This document shows, piece after piece, positions 48,732 to 58,198 of a stretch of DNA of 64,000 nt (the first letter of the stretch is position 1; every line of letters begins with the position of its first letter). The translations under genes and the position numbers were made by a program. The notes beneath the pieces are model-generated. The model worked only from the letters and a program-made list of their open reading frames with translations, did not search any database and was not told the DNA's origin. The stretch is from Pseudomonadota bacterium. GTDB lineage: Bacteria; Bdellovibrionota; UBA1018. The stretch spans positions 620,001 to 684,000 of the forward strand of contig JAIXQO010000001.1 in NCBI GenBank assembly GCA_027485695.1, in the 5' to 3' direction.

Positions 48732-49685
48732 CTAATAGGCGCTGGCGTTTTCAAGCAGTGATACTTGTGGTGTGGAGAGCTGAATATCGACTGCAGTTGC
48801 GATTTCTGAGAACTGGGCAAGGTTCGTTGCGCTTACGATGGGGGCGGTGACCGCGGGTTTCTGGAGTAACCACGCAAGTGCAATAACGGCCGGTACCGTC
48901 TGATGCTCGTGGGCCACCTGGTCCAGCGCTGCCAAGATACGAAACCCCCGATCGTTCAGATATTTTTCTATGATATCACTGCCGCGTACACTTTTGGAAT
49001 GATCCGTCTTGCTTCGGTATTTGCCGCTGAGGAACCCGCGTGCGAGCGCATAGAAACTGATGACACCGATGTTTTCATGAGTGCAGATCGTTTCAAGCTC
49101 CGATTCAAAACCGGAGCGAGAAAATAGATTGTATTCCGGCTGAAGCGAAACGTAAGTAGGCCATTGATTCGATCGAGAAGCCTCGAGCGATTGTTTTAGT
49201 CGTTCCGCAGAAAAATTAGACGCTCCGATGGCTCGAATTTTTCCTTGGCGAATGAGGGTGTCATACGCTTCTAGGGTCTCTTCTATCGGAGTCTCGAAAT
49301 CGTCTTTGTGTGATTGATAAAGATCAATGACGTCAGTCCTTAGGCGTTTAAGCGACTCGTCTATGCTTTTCAGGATGTAAGCTTTTTTAAGTCCTCGCGA
49401 CCCATCGCCCATGAGGTGGCCGACTTTGGTCGCGAGCACGACTTGATCTCGTTTTTTGCTCCGCTCAAGCCATGCGCCGATGATGGTCTCGGATTCCCCA
49501 CCGGAATGACCAGGCACCCAAGCAGAATACATATTTGCCGTATCGATTAAATTGAAACCACGATCGACGAAGGCATCGAGTAATTCAAACGAGCGTTTCT
49601 GATCGATCGTCCATCCAAAAACGTTTCCGCCAAATGCGATGGGTGCGATAGGAATTCCAGAATTGCCCAGGTACCGCATTTTCAT
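48732..49685 (-). CDS. Aldo/keto reductase
   Basis: The 317-residue TIM barrel has the full AKR tetrad: Asp48, Tyr53 (LIDTANMYS), Lys87 (ATKVGH) and His126 (YQSHKDD). It should reduce an aldehyde or ketone with NADPH in the cytoplasm. The segment GDLGRSRGLKK-like variant (GDGSRGLKKAYIL) is family-typical. GGAGG precedes ATG 49685. It is a single gene, 32 nt upstream of the next minus-strand unit; substrate unknown. Confidence 0.92.
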   Translation of the reverse strand: MKMRYLGNSGIPIAPIAFGGNVFGWTIDQKRSFELLDAFVDRGFNLIDTANMYSAWVPGHSGGESETIIGAWLERSKKRDQVVLATKVGHLMGDGSRGLKKAYILKSIDESLKRLRTDVIDLYQSHKDDFETPIEETLEAYDTLIRQGKIRAIGASNFSAERLKQSLEASRSNQWPTYVSLQPEYNLFSRSGFESELETICTHENIGVISFYALARGFLSGKYRSKTDHSKSVRGSDIIEKYLNDRGFRILAALDQVAHEHQTVPAVIALAWLLQKPAVTAPIVSATNLAQFSEIATAVDIQLSTPQVSLLENASAY

Positions 49686-49713
49686 AGGTGATTCCTCCCT
49701 CTCACGAGTAACG

Positions 49714-49738
49714 AGCCTCTCGATGTAGTCGAGAGGCT
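49714..49738 (-). terminator. 10-bp inverted repeat between DUF1579 and aldo/keto reductase genes
   Basis: AGCCTCTCGA (49714-49723) and TCGAGAGGCT (49729-49738) flank 5 nt. It lies 24 nt after the DUF1579 stop on the minus strand. No T-run follows there, so the terminator role is uncertain. Confidence 0.45.
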
Positions 49739-49761
49739 TGTTACCACGAGGTGATTTGGTT

Positions 49762-50352
49762 TTATTTGATCCGCTGATAGTTTTGTTCCATCGACTTGTA
49801 TTCTTTGCCGCTAATCATGTCGGGCATATACAGAGTGAACAGAAGATGATTTTTATCGACGATCTTGAACTCGGAACGCATCTTCTGCGGCCCTTTGCGA
49901 ACGGGGCAATCGAATTCGCCAGACTCCGAGATCATCTTAGTGGCGGGGTCAAAGGAGCCTTCGAATTTCATCATTGCCGTGGACATGGAATCTTGCCAGG
50001 AAGACTCAAATTTCTTGGTGACTTTGTTGTAACCCATCATGCCGGTACCTTCGTACTTCATGCCGCCCATTTTCCCCGTGAAGTCTTGCTGAACGTAGCG
50101 ACCACCCAAAATAGATTTGAAGGTCGATGTACCGGTGGTTTCTTCGGGTTTGGAACCGTCGGTTTCCCAGGATTTGCTCGTGACTTTCCATTTGCCGGCC
50201 AGGCTTTTGAGAATCTCATGTTCTTTTCCGGGGGTCGATGCGTCCTGCCACGCTTTCATCATTTCGATCTTCTTTGCATCCGCAGACGGTTCGTTCGCGG
50301 AAACGGAACTCAAGAGGACAAATGACAAAAGGATCGTGACTGATTTTTTCAT
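49762..50352 (-). CDS. Exported DUF1579 protein
   Basis: The 196 residues start with a signal peptide (MKKSVTILLSFVLLSSVSA). From about residue 45 the sequence LAGKWKVTSKSWETDGSKPE with STFKSILGGRYVQQDFTGKMGGMKYEG-type strands is the DUF1579 beta-barrel, a lipocalin-like fold that may bind a hydrophobic ligand. Periplasmic location is likely. GGAGATGAA precedes ATG 50352. The 158-nt region between this gene and the transporter gene (50353-50510) shows nothing more. Confidence 0.85.
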   Translation of the reverse strand: MKKSVTILLSFVLLSSVSANEPSADAKKIEMMKAWQDASTPGKEHEILKSLAGKWKVTSKSWETDGSKPEETTGTSTFKSILGGRYVQQDFTGKMGGMKYEGTGMMGYNKVTKKFESSWQDSMSTAMMKFEGSFDPATKMISESGEFDCPVRKGPQKMRSEFKIVDKNHLLFTLYMPDMISGKEYKSMEQNYQRIK

Positions 50353-50510
50353 TTCATCTCCAATAAATGGTGGTTGGTATAAAAACGTTAACCGTTACTA
50401 AGAACGGTTCGCAAGGGGAAGAATGACTTCATTGTGAGTCGTTACAAGCAGATTGGACGCAGTTCTTCACGACTAATAAATGATGCATCACCTATGCCGT
50501 GCATTCTGTC

Positions 50511-51713
50511 TCAGGACGAAGAGTGTTTCTGCGTCAGTATCGTGCTCATGAGGATCATTCCTAGCATGGCGAATGCGATGGGCTTGAGGCCGAGATACAA
50601 GAATGGTCCGATGGCCGCAGTGGCGGCTGCCGAACATCCAAATGCGGTGAACATCAGTAGCCCGGCTGCTTGTCCGGCGAGAGGGCCTGCGGATTTGAGT
50701 GAATTTGCCATCAAGAGAGGGCCGCGGATGCCGAGACCAAAACCAAATAAGCACCAGGCGATCACGACGATCGGAAACGATTCCGGTTCCAGAAAGCCTG
50801 ATACGCCGAGGATCAAGCAAGCGAAAATTTGAATCAGTGCACCGATACGCATGAGGAATGTTGTGCCACGTTTTTGTAACCATTTACCGCTAATGCTCGC
50901 GGCAATTGCAAAAGCGATGACACCTAGTACTTGAAGAGTTGAGAATGCTTGCACCGGTTGATGAAGCGTCGTGACTACGAGTTGCGGAGCACTGCCTACA
51001 AACATGAGCAGAGCCCCAAACATCAGGCTGTAGGCTATGGATAAGTGAAGATAGTTTCGGTTTCGTAAGAGTTCTCGAACTCCTTGCAGGAGTGAACGGG
51101 ACGGCGATGCATCCATTCGCGAAGTAGGGAGTGACCGAAGTATTTGCGCAGTGATCGGGGTGAGAAGCAGGGCAAGCGCTGCAATGATCCAAAACGTTGC
51201 GCGCCACTCGAAATAGCTGATGATCCAAGCTCCGATCACCGGGCCTACAGCTGGAACGATAGACTCGGCAGCACCGACTGCCGCGATCGCACGTACTGCG
51301 GAGACATCGTCAAATCTTCTGCGCAGGAGAGAGGGGACGGCGGCGGTCGAGGCACCCGCGCCCAGGCCCTGAATGGCGCGAGCGACTATCAAGCTTTCCA
51401 TCTGAGAAGCGAGAGCTCCCATTATGCTTCCGATCAGAAGCAGGAGAACTCCCCAGAGAAGGACCGTGCTTTCACCAAAGCGATCGGACGCCCATCCCCA
51501 AAAAATCTGTGAAAATGCGAGGGCCGCCAAGAAACTGGAGAGGGTCCATTGACTCTGCGCCAGGGTTCCGCCCAAATTTGCAGCAAGTCGAGGGATTGCT
51601 GGTAGGTAAAGATCGGTCGCGAGCATTCCCACCGCCGTCAACGCGGCGAGAGGCATGGCGATCCGCCAAATGGGAGGCGATTTTGTGGCGGTTAGAGATG
51701 GGTGGTGACTCAT
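50511..51713 (-). CDS. Bcr/CflA-type MFS drug efflux transporter
   Basis: The 400 residues contain about twelve transmembrane helices. The motif ATDLYLPAIPRLAANLG in helix 1, WGWASDRFG with the MFS loop motif, and the later segment ARAIQGLGAGA are typical of Bcr/CflA drug:H+ antiporters (bicyclomycin, chloramphenicol). The actual substrate cannot be predicted. It is monocistronic with a poor ribosome binding site. Confidence 0.9.
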   Translation of the reverse strand: MSHHPSLTATKSPPIWRIAMPLAALTAVGMLATDLYLPAIPRLAANLGGTLAQSQWTLSSFLAALAFSQIFWGWASDRFGESTVLLWGVLLLLIGSIMGALASQMESLIVARAIQGLGAGASTAAVPSLLRRRFDDVSAVRAIAAVGAAESIVPAVGPVIGAWIISYFEWRATFWIIAALALLLTPITAQILRSLPTSRMDASPSRSLLQGVRELLRNRNYLHLSIAYSLMFGALLMFVGSAPQLVVTTLHQPVQAFSTLQVLGVIAFAIAASISGKWLQKRGTTFLMRIGALIQIFACLILGVSGFLEPESFPIVVIAWCLFGFGLGIRGPLLMANSLKSAGPLAGQAAGLLMFTAFGCSAAATAAIGPFLYLGLKPIAFAMLGMILMSTILTQKHSSS

Positions 51714-51801
51714 ATTTTGTGAGTCTCTAGCGTGAATAAAAACAGACGCGTAATCAAGCGGAGTTCTGGATCAGTGAATCCAACTCGGCTACCGTAGATA
51801 T

Positions 51802-51906
51802 ATGACGATCTACGTGTATCTTCATGACGGATACGTCGACAGGGCTTCTCAGGCCGGCGAGGTTTTTCCGTTTGAAAAGGCGCAAAAAGAAGCAGGGCGA
51901 TCGTGA
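51802..51906 (+). CDS. Possible 34-residue leader peptide before the beta-barrel gene
   Basis: The frame begins MTIYVYLHDGYVDRASQAGE and stops at 51906, touching the next start at 51906/51909. It has no Shine-Dalgarno sequence but a TANNNT hexamer (TACCGT, 51790-51795) ends 6 nt upstream, as at the leaderless genes in the window. It could couple translation of the downstream gene. Such short frames arise by chance, so this is weak. Confidence 0.25.
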   Translation: MTIYVYLHDGYVDRASQAGEVFPFEKAQKEAGRS

Positions 51907-51908
51907 TG

Positions 51909-52823
51909 ATGAGAGTGGTATTTTTGATCACGCTTTCATCGATCGTATTCTGGGCGCACGATGCGCTTGCGAGTGCTTGTGACACGATACGAGCTCAAAA
52001 CTCGGCCGCCTATGCAAGGTTCTGTCAAGGGCGCCCAATGGCGAATACCTCTGCGGCAAATTCGACTTTTGCGAGTTCTTTTAACTTAAGTCCGGCGATG
52101 CTTCCGACCGAGCCATCCTCGTATGGTTTAGAAACAATTGTAAACGGTGTTCGCGGCAATTTGAGAGAACGGTCCTATCACTTTTCGCTCGTTAAGGGGT
52201 TCAAGAAGTTTGGAACCGGGATCTCGACCGGGGGAAACGATACGTTCTACGGAAATGATCTCTACCGTCGGGGCAACTTAGGTTCGCAAGTTCATGATTT
52301 CGACATTAAAGAAGAGACCAAAGGCCATCTGGCGAATCTCAATTTAGGCACTTCGCTGTCGCTTTTCGATATTGGAAAGATCGGGAAATTCTCCGTTGGA
52401 GGATCTCTGCGCTACAATAAACTGACGAATACTTGGGGAGGAGGGCCGGGTGCGATCCTTTCGTTAGGTCGATTCAGTTTTGGGTTTGGATACAGCCGAG
52501 AGCGAGTTTCAAACACCATTTCCCGAACCACACTCTATTCGGCACTCGTCGGGGTTCGGATTGGACCTTTTGAGCTTCAGTACGATGCCTTAAATGAGAA
52601 AGAGATTTCCAACCTACATACGATTCACATCGGTACTTTGACGACTACCATCAGCAGCATCATTCTGACTGGCGCCGTGAGACGGCTCAACTATGTGAAC
52701 GATGGCTACGTGACTCAGTACCATGCCGCGATTCAGTGGTTGATGAATCGACATTTGTCGGTGGGCTACCTGTATAACTACATTCCAGGCGCCCACTCCG
52801 TTGGGATTCAGGTTTTTCTCTAA
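51909..52823 (+). CDS. Exported protein, probable outer-membrane beta-barrel
   Basis: Three candidate starts, GTG 51903, ATG 51906 and ATG 51909, are in frame; I chose the last, giving 304 residues. A signal peptide (ending ALASA) is followed by a Ser/Asn-rich segment and then, from about residue 70, alternating short polar/hydrophobic strands (KIGKFSVGGSLRYNKL, RFSFGFGYSRERV, HLSVGYLYNYIPG) and a hydrophobic C-terminal strand ending VFL, all typical of an outer-membrane beta-barrel. No family name can be given. It is convergent with doxX. Confidence 0.65.
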   Translation: MRVVFLITLSSIVFWAHDALASACDTIRAQNSAAYARFCQGRPMANTSAANSTFASSFNLSPAMLPTEPSSYGLETIVNGVRGNLRERSYHFSLVKGFKKFGTGISTGGNDTFYGNDLYRRGNLGSQVHDFDIKEETKGHLANLNLGTSLSLFDIGKIGKFSVGGSLRYNKLTNTWGGGPGAILSLGRFSFGFGYSRERVSNTISRTTLYSALVGVRIGPFELQYDALNEKEISNLHTIHIGTLTTTISSIILTGAVRRLNYVNDGYVTQYHAAIQWLMNRHLSVGYLYNYIPGAHSVGIQVFL

Positions 52824-52829
52824 AAAACT

Positions 52830-53225
52830 CTAGGCTATGTGTTTCTTGAAGAGATTCCGAATCGGTTCCTTGTAGGGACTGACGAAGAACGCGAGATAGG
52901 CTTCTAGACCCACGAGAGCAAGTGCCATCGGGAGTCCGCTCGGGGCGATAAATGCGTGAACCATGAAGATATTAACAATGACGGGCGCCAGCACCACGAG
53001 CGCGAGCGGCACATAAGCGCCGCTGAGCAGGAGAATTCCGCAAACCACCTCGGTACCTTTGACGAGCGGGAAGAAGTACTTACCAGCCAACATTCCATTC
53101 ATGAAAATTTGGAGCCGTTCAGGTAAATCAGGAGGCGGTGGTATGAACTCAAAAAATCCATTGAGACCGAATACGACAAAAATCAGACCCATTAAGATGC
53201 GGGCGACGAGCGGCAGTTTTTTCAT
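52830..53225 (-). CDS. DoxX-like membrane protein
   Basis: The 131 residues contain four predicted transmembrane helices with VARILMGLIFVVFGLNGFFEF at the start and VVCGILLLSGAYVPLALVVL in the middle, the DoxX/DoxD pattern. Function is not established for the family (redox and stress links reported). AGGAGAA upstream of ATG 53225 is a good ribosome binding site. It follows the LOG-family gene by 17 nt on the same strand. Confidence 0.82.
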   Translation of the reverse strand: MKKLPLVARILMGLIFVVFGLNGFFEFIPPPPDLPERLQIFMNGMLAGKYFFPLVKGTEVVCGILLLSGAYVPLALVVLAPVIVNIFMVHAFIAPSGLPMALALVGLEAYLAFFVSPYKEPIRNLFKKHIA

Positions 53226-53242
53226 TCGAGTTCTCCTATAGG

Positions 53243-54028
53243 TTAAACGCCATTTTCTCCGAGTATGCGGTAGGGTTTTTGTTTTTGGTAGGTAAACCCG
53301 AACTTCTGTAGGGCGGCTTCACGCACCCAAGTCGCGGCTTCCTCTGGAGAGTCGGTGATTTTGATCAGAGCAAGGTCTTCGGAATGAATCGCTCCGGAGC
53401 TTTTGAGCGGGTTTTTGATGAACTCAAGAAGTGGGTTCCAATAGTCGGTTCCCAAGAGAATCACCGGAAAATTTTTCATTTTTCCGGTTTGAACGAGTGT
53501 CACGATTTCAAATAGTTCGTCGAGAGTCCCGTATCCCCCCGGCGCGACAATGAAAGCGTAGGAGTACTTGGCCAGCATGAGCTTACGAACGAAAAAATAC
53601 TTAAACTCGACGAAACGATCGAGGTAGGAATTGGGTTTTTCTTCGGTCGGCAGCACGATGTTGCAACCGATGGTGCAACCAGCGGCGTCTTTGGCCCCAC
53701 GATTGGCGGCCTCCATAAGTCCGGGTCCACCGCCTGTCAGGATCGTGAAACCCTGGAGCGAGAGGAGTCGACTCACTTCACGGGTCAGTCGATAGTAAGA
53801 ATGGTTTTCATCTCGGAAACGCGCGGAGCCGAAAACCGTGATGCAGGGCCCGACGAAATGCAGCGCACGAAAACCTCGGATGCATTCGAGAAAAATCTGA
53901 ACCGCTCGACGCAGCTCTTGAAGTCGCGGCTTACTTCCATCGAGGAAGAGTTTCTCGCTCGTGTCTGGCGATTGGTGGGCGAATTTGTCACCCGTCGCCT
54001 GAACGGGAGGATGCGTGGGCGTCGTCAT
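53243..54028 (-). CDS. LOG-family (TIGR00730) nucleoside monophosphate phosphoribohydrolase-like protein
   Basis: The 261 residues form a Rossmann fold with the signatures GGGPGLMEAANRGA (about 98-111) and PGGYGTLDELFE, where the PGGxGTxxE motif binds the substrate phosphate and carries the catalytic Glu. Family members cleave nucleoside 5'-monophosphates to base and ribose 5-phosphate (LOG enzymes, lysine-decarboxylase-like annotation is obsolete). The start is ATG 54028. It is divergent from the ABC exporter and followed closely by doxX. Confidence 0.9.
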   Translation of the reverse strand: MTTPTHPPVQATGDKFAHQSPDTSEKLFLDGSKPRLQELRRAVQIFLECIRGFRALHFVGPCITVFGSARFRDENHSYYRLTREVSRLLSLQGFTILTGGGPGLMEAANRGAKDAAGCTIGCNIVLPTEEKPNSYLDRFVEFKYFFVRKLMLAKYSYAFIVAPGGYGTLDELFEIVTLVQTGKMKNFPVILLGTDYWNPLLEFIKNPLKSSGAIHSEDLALIKITDSPEEAATWVREAALQKFGFTYQKQKPYRILGENGV

Positions 54029-54095
54029 GCCTTGATCTTAGAATAGGACTCAAGACTTCTGTGAGTTTTTAGTCGATTCGGGTACGATCGATCGC

Positions 54096-55013
54096 ATGAA
54101 AGTGATCGAAGCGCGAGGCGTAAAAAAATCGTTCGGGTCGTTCCACGCGCTTCAAGGTGTTGATCTCACCGTGAATGCAGGAGAGTGCGTAGGATTGCTC
54201 GGTCCGAATGGTGCGGGAAAATCCACGTTCATTGGTGTCGTTTACGGAGTGACGGATCGAACTGAGGGAACAATCACAACCTTTGGTCATGATCCGCGTT
54301 CGTCTTCGCGCGAGATCAAGCGCCGTTTAGGGGTCGTGCCTCAAGAAAGTGCGCTAGATGAAGCGCTTACCGTGGTTGAGAACATGCGGCTTTTTGGCCG
54401 TTTTGTGACGCTACCACAGGCCCAAGTAGATAAGCGTATTGATGAGCTCTTGGTTTACATGTCCCTCGATCATAAGAAAGACGCGCCGATTCGCACGCTT
54501 TCGGGTGGGATGAAACGACGTCTGGCGTTCGTTCGTGCGCTACTGGCAGAACCGGAGCTCTTGATTTTGGATGAGCCAACGACAGGACTGGATCCGGCGG
54601 TTCGTCACCTGCTTTGGCAAAAGGTGACAGACCTCAAGAAAAAAGGAAAAACCATCCTGATAACGACTCATTACATGCATGAGGCGGAGGTCCTTTGCGA
54701 CCGAATCGTCATTTTGAATCAAGGCAAGATTATTGACGAAGGATCGCCGCGAAACCTCATCGAGCGGCATGCGCCGGGTTACGTCGCCATTTACGATAGC
54801 TCACACCCGAGTGTTTCCCAGCTCCGCGAGCGCGCACCGGCTCATTGGGCCATCTACCCACAACAAAGCAATCTCTGTATTCGTGCACCCACATTGTCCG
54901 AGCTCGTTGAATTGCAAAAATCAGAGGCGACGGAACCGCTCCTACTGCGTCCGTCGAATCTCGAAGACGTCTATTTGAAATTGACGGGTGAGGAGTTGAC
55001 CCAGAATGACTGA
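54096..55013 (+). CDS. ABC-2 type exporter ATP-binding protein
   Basis: The 305 residues have Walker A GPNGAGKST (36-44), the signature LSGGMKRR, Walker B LLILDEPTTGLDP and a switch His in ITTHYMHEAE. Similarity to NodI/DrrA-type subunits is apparent, followed by a C-terminal extension of about 90 residues. It powers the permease encoded immediately downstream (8-nt overlap). TACGAT ends 7 nt before ATG 54096, so the mRNA may have almost no leader. Substrate unknown; polysaccharide, lipid or drug are possibilities. Confidence 0.93.
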   Translation: MKVIEARGVKKSFGSFHALQGVDLTVNAGECVGLLGPNGAGKSTFIGVVYGVTDRTEGTITTFGHDPRSSSREIKRRLGVVPQESALDEALTVVENMRLFGRFVTLPQAQVDKRIDELLVYMSLDHKKDAPIRTLSGGMKRRLAFVRALLAEPELLILDEPTTGLDPAVRHLLWQKVTDLKKKGKTILITTHYMHEAEVLCDRIVILNQGKIIDEGSPRNLIERHAPGYVAIYDSSHPSVSQLRERAPAHWAIYPQQSNLCIRAPTLSELVELQKSEATEPLLLRPSNLEDVYLKLTGEELTQND

Positions 55014-55776
55014 AACGTTGCGCCTTAGTTGGCATGTCGTCGTAAGAAATTGGACGGTATACAAGAAAGATTTCTTCGCGAATATCTCGCCAACGCTCGC
55101 GGATCCAAGCTTGATCATGGTTTCTTTGGGGTTGGGTCTTGGTTCGCTGATTCAAGACATCAATGGTCGGACGTATTTGGAGTTCATGGCACCGGGCCTA
55201 GTTGCAACGACTGCTCTGTTCACTTCGTTTTTTGAATCGAGTTATGGATTCTACGTACGGATGACCTACGAATCGATCTTTAAGGCGATGCTCACCACGC
55301 CGGTTGGAGCGAGTGAAGTCGTGATCGGTGAGTATATGTGGAACTTCATCAAAGGTTCGCTCATGGCGTTTGGCGTGACCCTCGTTTTATGTGCGTTTCG
55401 CCTCGTGCCGCACTACTGGGTTTTGCCGGTAGCTACGCTTTTGGGAGGATTGATTTCGATCCCATGCGCGGCGCTTGGGTTACTTGCTTCGAGCTATATC
55501 CACAACATCAATCAATTTCAGACGGTCTATTCCTTTCTCATTGCACCGATGTATTTTTTATCGGGCGTATTTTTCCCCATTGAGCCGATGCCCGAACTCT
55601 TTCGATGGGCCATTCAGATTTCACCGTTTGCTCACGGTGTACGGCTGATGCAGCTTTTATTCTGGGGTGAGCTGACGCTGCAAACAGTGCTTTGGCATGG
55701 AGGGATGCTGGTCGCGTTCGGAATCGCCCTGTCTTATTGGTCGAACATTCGCATTCGCAAGAAACTGATCGCTTAG
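55006..55776 (+). CDS. ABC-2 type exporter permease (NodJ-like)
   Basis: The 256 residues have six hydrophobic segments and the ABC-2 membrane signature, including YLEFMAPGLVATTALFTSFF, SPMYFLSGVFFPIEPMP-like (LIAPMYFLSGVFFPIEPMPE) and a final helix before the basic tail RIRKKLIA. It pairs with the ATP-binding protein in an overlapping operon. The pair resembles NodIJ. The histidine phosphatase gene follows after 4 nt and may be co-transcribed. Confidence 0.9.
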   Translation: MTETLRLSWHVVVRNWTVYKKDFFANISPTLADPSLIMVSLGLGLGSLIQDINGRTYLEFMAPGLVATTALFTSFFESSYGFYVRMTYESIFKAMLTTPVGASEVVIGEYMWNFIKGSLMAFGVTLVLCAFRLVPHYWVLPVATLLGGLISIPCAALGLLASSYIHNINQFQTVYSFLIAPMYFLSGVFFPIEPMPELFRWAIQISPFAHGVRLMQLLFWGELTLQTVLWHGGMLVAFGIALSYWSNIRIRKKLIA

Positions 55777-55780
55777 TTCT

Positions 55781-56320
55781 ATGTCCAAGAAGATCATCGA
55801 ACATTTTCGACATGCGACGCGAACGAAGCCCGGAATCCATTTGAACGAGCACGGTGTGAAGTCCGCGCGAAAACTCGGTAAGTCGTGCGGGCCCTATGAC
55901 CGCGTAGTAACGAGCCCTCTTGCGCGTGCGATTGAAACCGCGGTCGCCATGGGTTTTGCCGTCGAACGAACCGAGCCATTCATCGCGGATATACCCGATT
56001 CAGTGAATCGTCGGGTGCCTTACGATGCCGGTTTTGCGGCATTCGCCGAGCGGATCGATCGTCGAGATCCCGTGATCGCAAAGTACATGAGCCAAATGAA
56101 ACGTTTTCACGCGAAACTTCTCAAGCGGATTCCCGAGGGCGGTCGAGCCCTACTGGTCAGTCACGGTGGCGTTGTCGAATGGGCGGCGCTCTCGGTCTAT
56201 GCGGAAGCACGAAACTGGGGGCAGGCGCTCGATAAGTGCGAGGGGATTCGCTTGGTTTTCAAGTCCGGCAAGTGCGTGGACGCGAAACCCCTAAGAAGGA
56301 AATCGAAACGCAAGTTGTGA
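55781..56320 (+). CDS. Histidine phosphatase superfamily protein
   Basis: The 179 residues have the RHG-like catalytic motif FRHATR (Arg10, His11), the second Arg in VVTSPLARAIETA and the second catalytic His in LLVSHGGVVEWAAL. The typical phosphoryl-transfer pocket is therefore present, and it should dephosphorylate a small or protein phosphate. The C-terminus is Lys/Arg-rich. It ends the ABC-2 unit. Confidence 0.85.
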   Translation: MSKKIIEHFRHATRTKPGIHLNEHGVKSARKLGKSCGPYDRVVTSPLARAIETAVAMGFAVERTEPFIADIPDSVNRRVPYDAGFAAFAERIDRRDPVIAKYMSQMKRFHAKLLKRIPEGGRALLVSHGGVVEWAALSVYAEARNWGQALDKCEGIRLVFKSGKCVDAKPLRRKSKRKL

Positions 56321-56668
56321 CTCATTGAGTTATATTGTTCTCTATATATACTCTATTTAATAATGGGCAAAAGGGCAGGAAGTTATGACTGTTTGAGTCA
56401 TTATCCAAGTCCTTTGATTCCTCACTTTAGAAAAGTCATTCCACCCAAAATCCATGGGTTGGGATGATATTTTTTAAATTTATGTCCGATTAATTAAGGT
56501 TAATGACGCTCAGAGTGATTTTAATTCGTTGAAATGATTGCGTAATTTTAAAATACCTGACCTAAGTGTTGCTGTGCGTTATTTTTCTTCTGGCCATTCT
56601 TACACTCGCGGGTGTAGGTCCTCGCCCATTCGAACTCGCTCCCAAGCGGGGACAGAAAGGAAACGGCC
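56321..56668. other. AT-rich promoter region upstream of the vWA operon
   Basis: No gene is seen in these 348 nt. It is markedly more AT-rich than its surroundings, with TATATATA-like sequence at 56343-56350 and a run of T/A near 56470-56500. Near the 3' end, TACAC-TCGCGG-GTGTA (56597-56612) forms a hairpin. The ribosome binding site AAAGGAAA lies just before ATG 56669. This is the probable promoter and leader of the operon that follows. Confidence 0.5.
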
Positions 56669-58156
56669 ATGCTCAGCACCATTGCTTCAGTTATGCACTT
56701 GATCATCGGAGCACTCTTCGTGCTTTCGATCTCCAGCTGTACGCGTAGCCCACAATTCAAACTCCAGGCGACGAACGAAGGTTTCTCTTCCGGGTTCGAC
56801 GTTACGGAGACGAAAAAAGAAACCGCGCTCGTCGACATCCTCTGGGTGGTCGACAACTCCAAGAGCATGGACCCGTCGCAAGACAAGCTCAAAGCCGGCA
56901 TCGCTGCTTTTGCCAAGCGGTTCTTGAAACCGGAAAACGATATTCAGATGGCCGTGACGACTTCGGACGCGTTCCTTGCGAATCGTAAGTGGGAGAAGTA
57001 CCTCACTACCAAGATCACGACCGACGACAAAAAAGCTCCCGTCGACCGCAACGCTCGTTGGAACTCTCGCAATGCAACCCTCAAGGCTGGCGACGTTCTT
57101 AAGACTAAGGGACTTCGCTCTCTCGATGAACTCATCGCGAAATTTCAGAAACAAGTCATCGTTGGAACGAACGGATTCACCGAAGAACGGGGATTCGATT
57201 CCGTACTTCAATTCTTGGATGATAACGAAGTTTCGGGCTCCCGCTCTGCGCTTTTCCGCAAAGGTTCCCACCGTATCATTGTATTCCTGACTGACGAAGA
57301 AGAGCAGTCCATCGATTCCAATCGTGACGGCAAAGACTTGAACGACCTGGACCGTCTGTTCTATTGGCAGAACTACTACACTGGCAAAGATCAAGCTAAG
57401 GCGGACGAGATCCTCCCGACGCACATCACAATCCAGTGTCCCGCTCAAACCGTGGACGGTACCCGTATCGATCCGATCTCGGCATGTGCGAGGCCGGACC
57501 AATTGCTTTCTACTCAAAAGTTCAAAGCTCAACTGGATGAATTTTTCCGTCGCTTGGACGGATCTGCCGATTCCGCGAACCCAAACTATGGCGTGGTTTC
57601 GATCGTGACGAAAACACTCGCGACGATCAATAACCTCAAACAGGCCGCTCGCGATCGCGTGATGAGCGATGCAAAAAAAGAGGCTGATGCTTGCCAAAGT
57701 GGCGCAAAAAAATGCAGCAAAGCTTACCAGGATCGCCAATTGATGATCTCCAAAGGCGAGATGACGATGGAAGTCGTCTATCAACAGTGCAGCCGCTACA
57801 TCGAACTTTCGGATCAACTCGGACCGGACTCATTCTCTATGGACATCGGTTCTGAGGATTATTCAGAGATCTTGAATAGAATCGGCCTTCAGATTGAGTT
57901 CCATTCCAAAAAGTTTTCGGCTCAAACTCGCTACAAACTCGACCGTAATCCGGTCGAAGGCGAGGTGATGGTCGTTCGTTGGATCAGCCAAGGTCGCGAA
58001 GTTTTGCTCAAGTCAAAGCAGTACCGCATCACCGGACGTGACCTGGATCTCATTGATCCAGAGATGATTTCGAGAATGCGGGGGGGCGATCGAATTGAAA
58101 TCACCTATCAGCCAGCGACCGTCTTGCCGGCAGATCAGGTCACTAAACCTGAATAG
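56669..58156 (+). CDS. vWA-domain lipoprotein
   Basis: The 495 residues begin with a lipoprotein signal ending at Cys24 (LSISSC). A von Willebrand A domain starts at about 55 with the metal-ion-dependent adhesion site D-x-S-x-S (Asp62, Ser64, Ser66 in VVDNSKSMD); the second aspartate motif is FLTDEEEQ. An extra region (about 210-400) contains four cysteines, and the C-terminal 100 residues form a separate beta-rich domain. It should be anchored to a membrane and bind a protein partner through Mg2+. It heads the operon with the proton channel, 42 nt upstream of the next gene. Confidence 0.85.
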   Translation: MLSTIASVMHLIIGALFVLSISSCTRSPQFKLQATNEGFSSGFDVTETKKETALVDILWVVDNSKSMDPSQDKLKAGIAAFAKRFLKPENDIQMAVTTSDAFLANRKWEKYLTTKITTDDKKAPVDRNARWNSRNATLKAGDVLKTKGLRSLDELIAKFQKQVIVGTNGFTEERGFDSVLQFLDDNEVSGSRSALFRKGSHRIIVFLTDEEEQSIDSNRDGKDLNDLDRLFYWQNYYTGKDQAKADEILPTHITIQCPAQTVDGTRIDPISACARPDQLLSTQKFKAQLDEFFRRLDGSADSANPNYGVVSIVTKTLATINNLKQAARDRVMSDAKKEADACQSGAKKCSKAYQDRQLMISKGEMTMEVVYQQCSRYIELSDQLGPDSFSMDIGSEDYSEILNRIGLQIEFHSKKFSAQTRYKLDRNPVEGEVMVVRWISQGREVLLKSKQYRITGRDLDLIDPEMISRMRGGDRIEITYQPATVLPADQVTKPE

Positions 58157-58198
58157 TAATTTTTTGAAAGTGTCAGTCGTCAACAAAGGAGAATGAAT

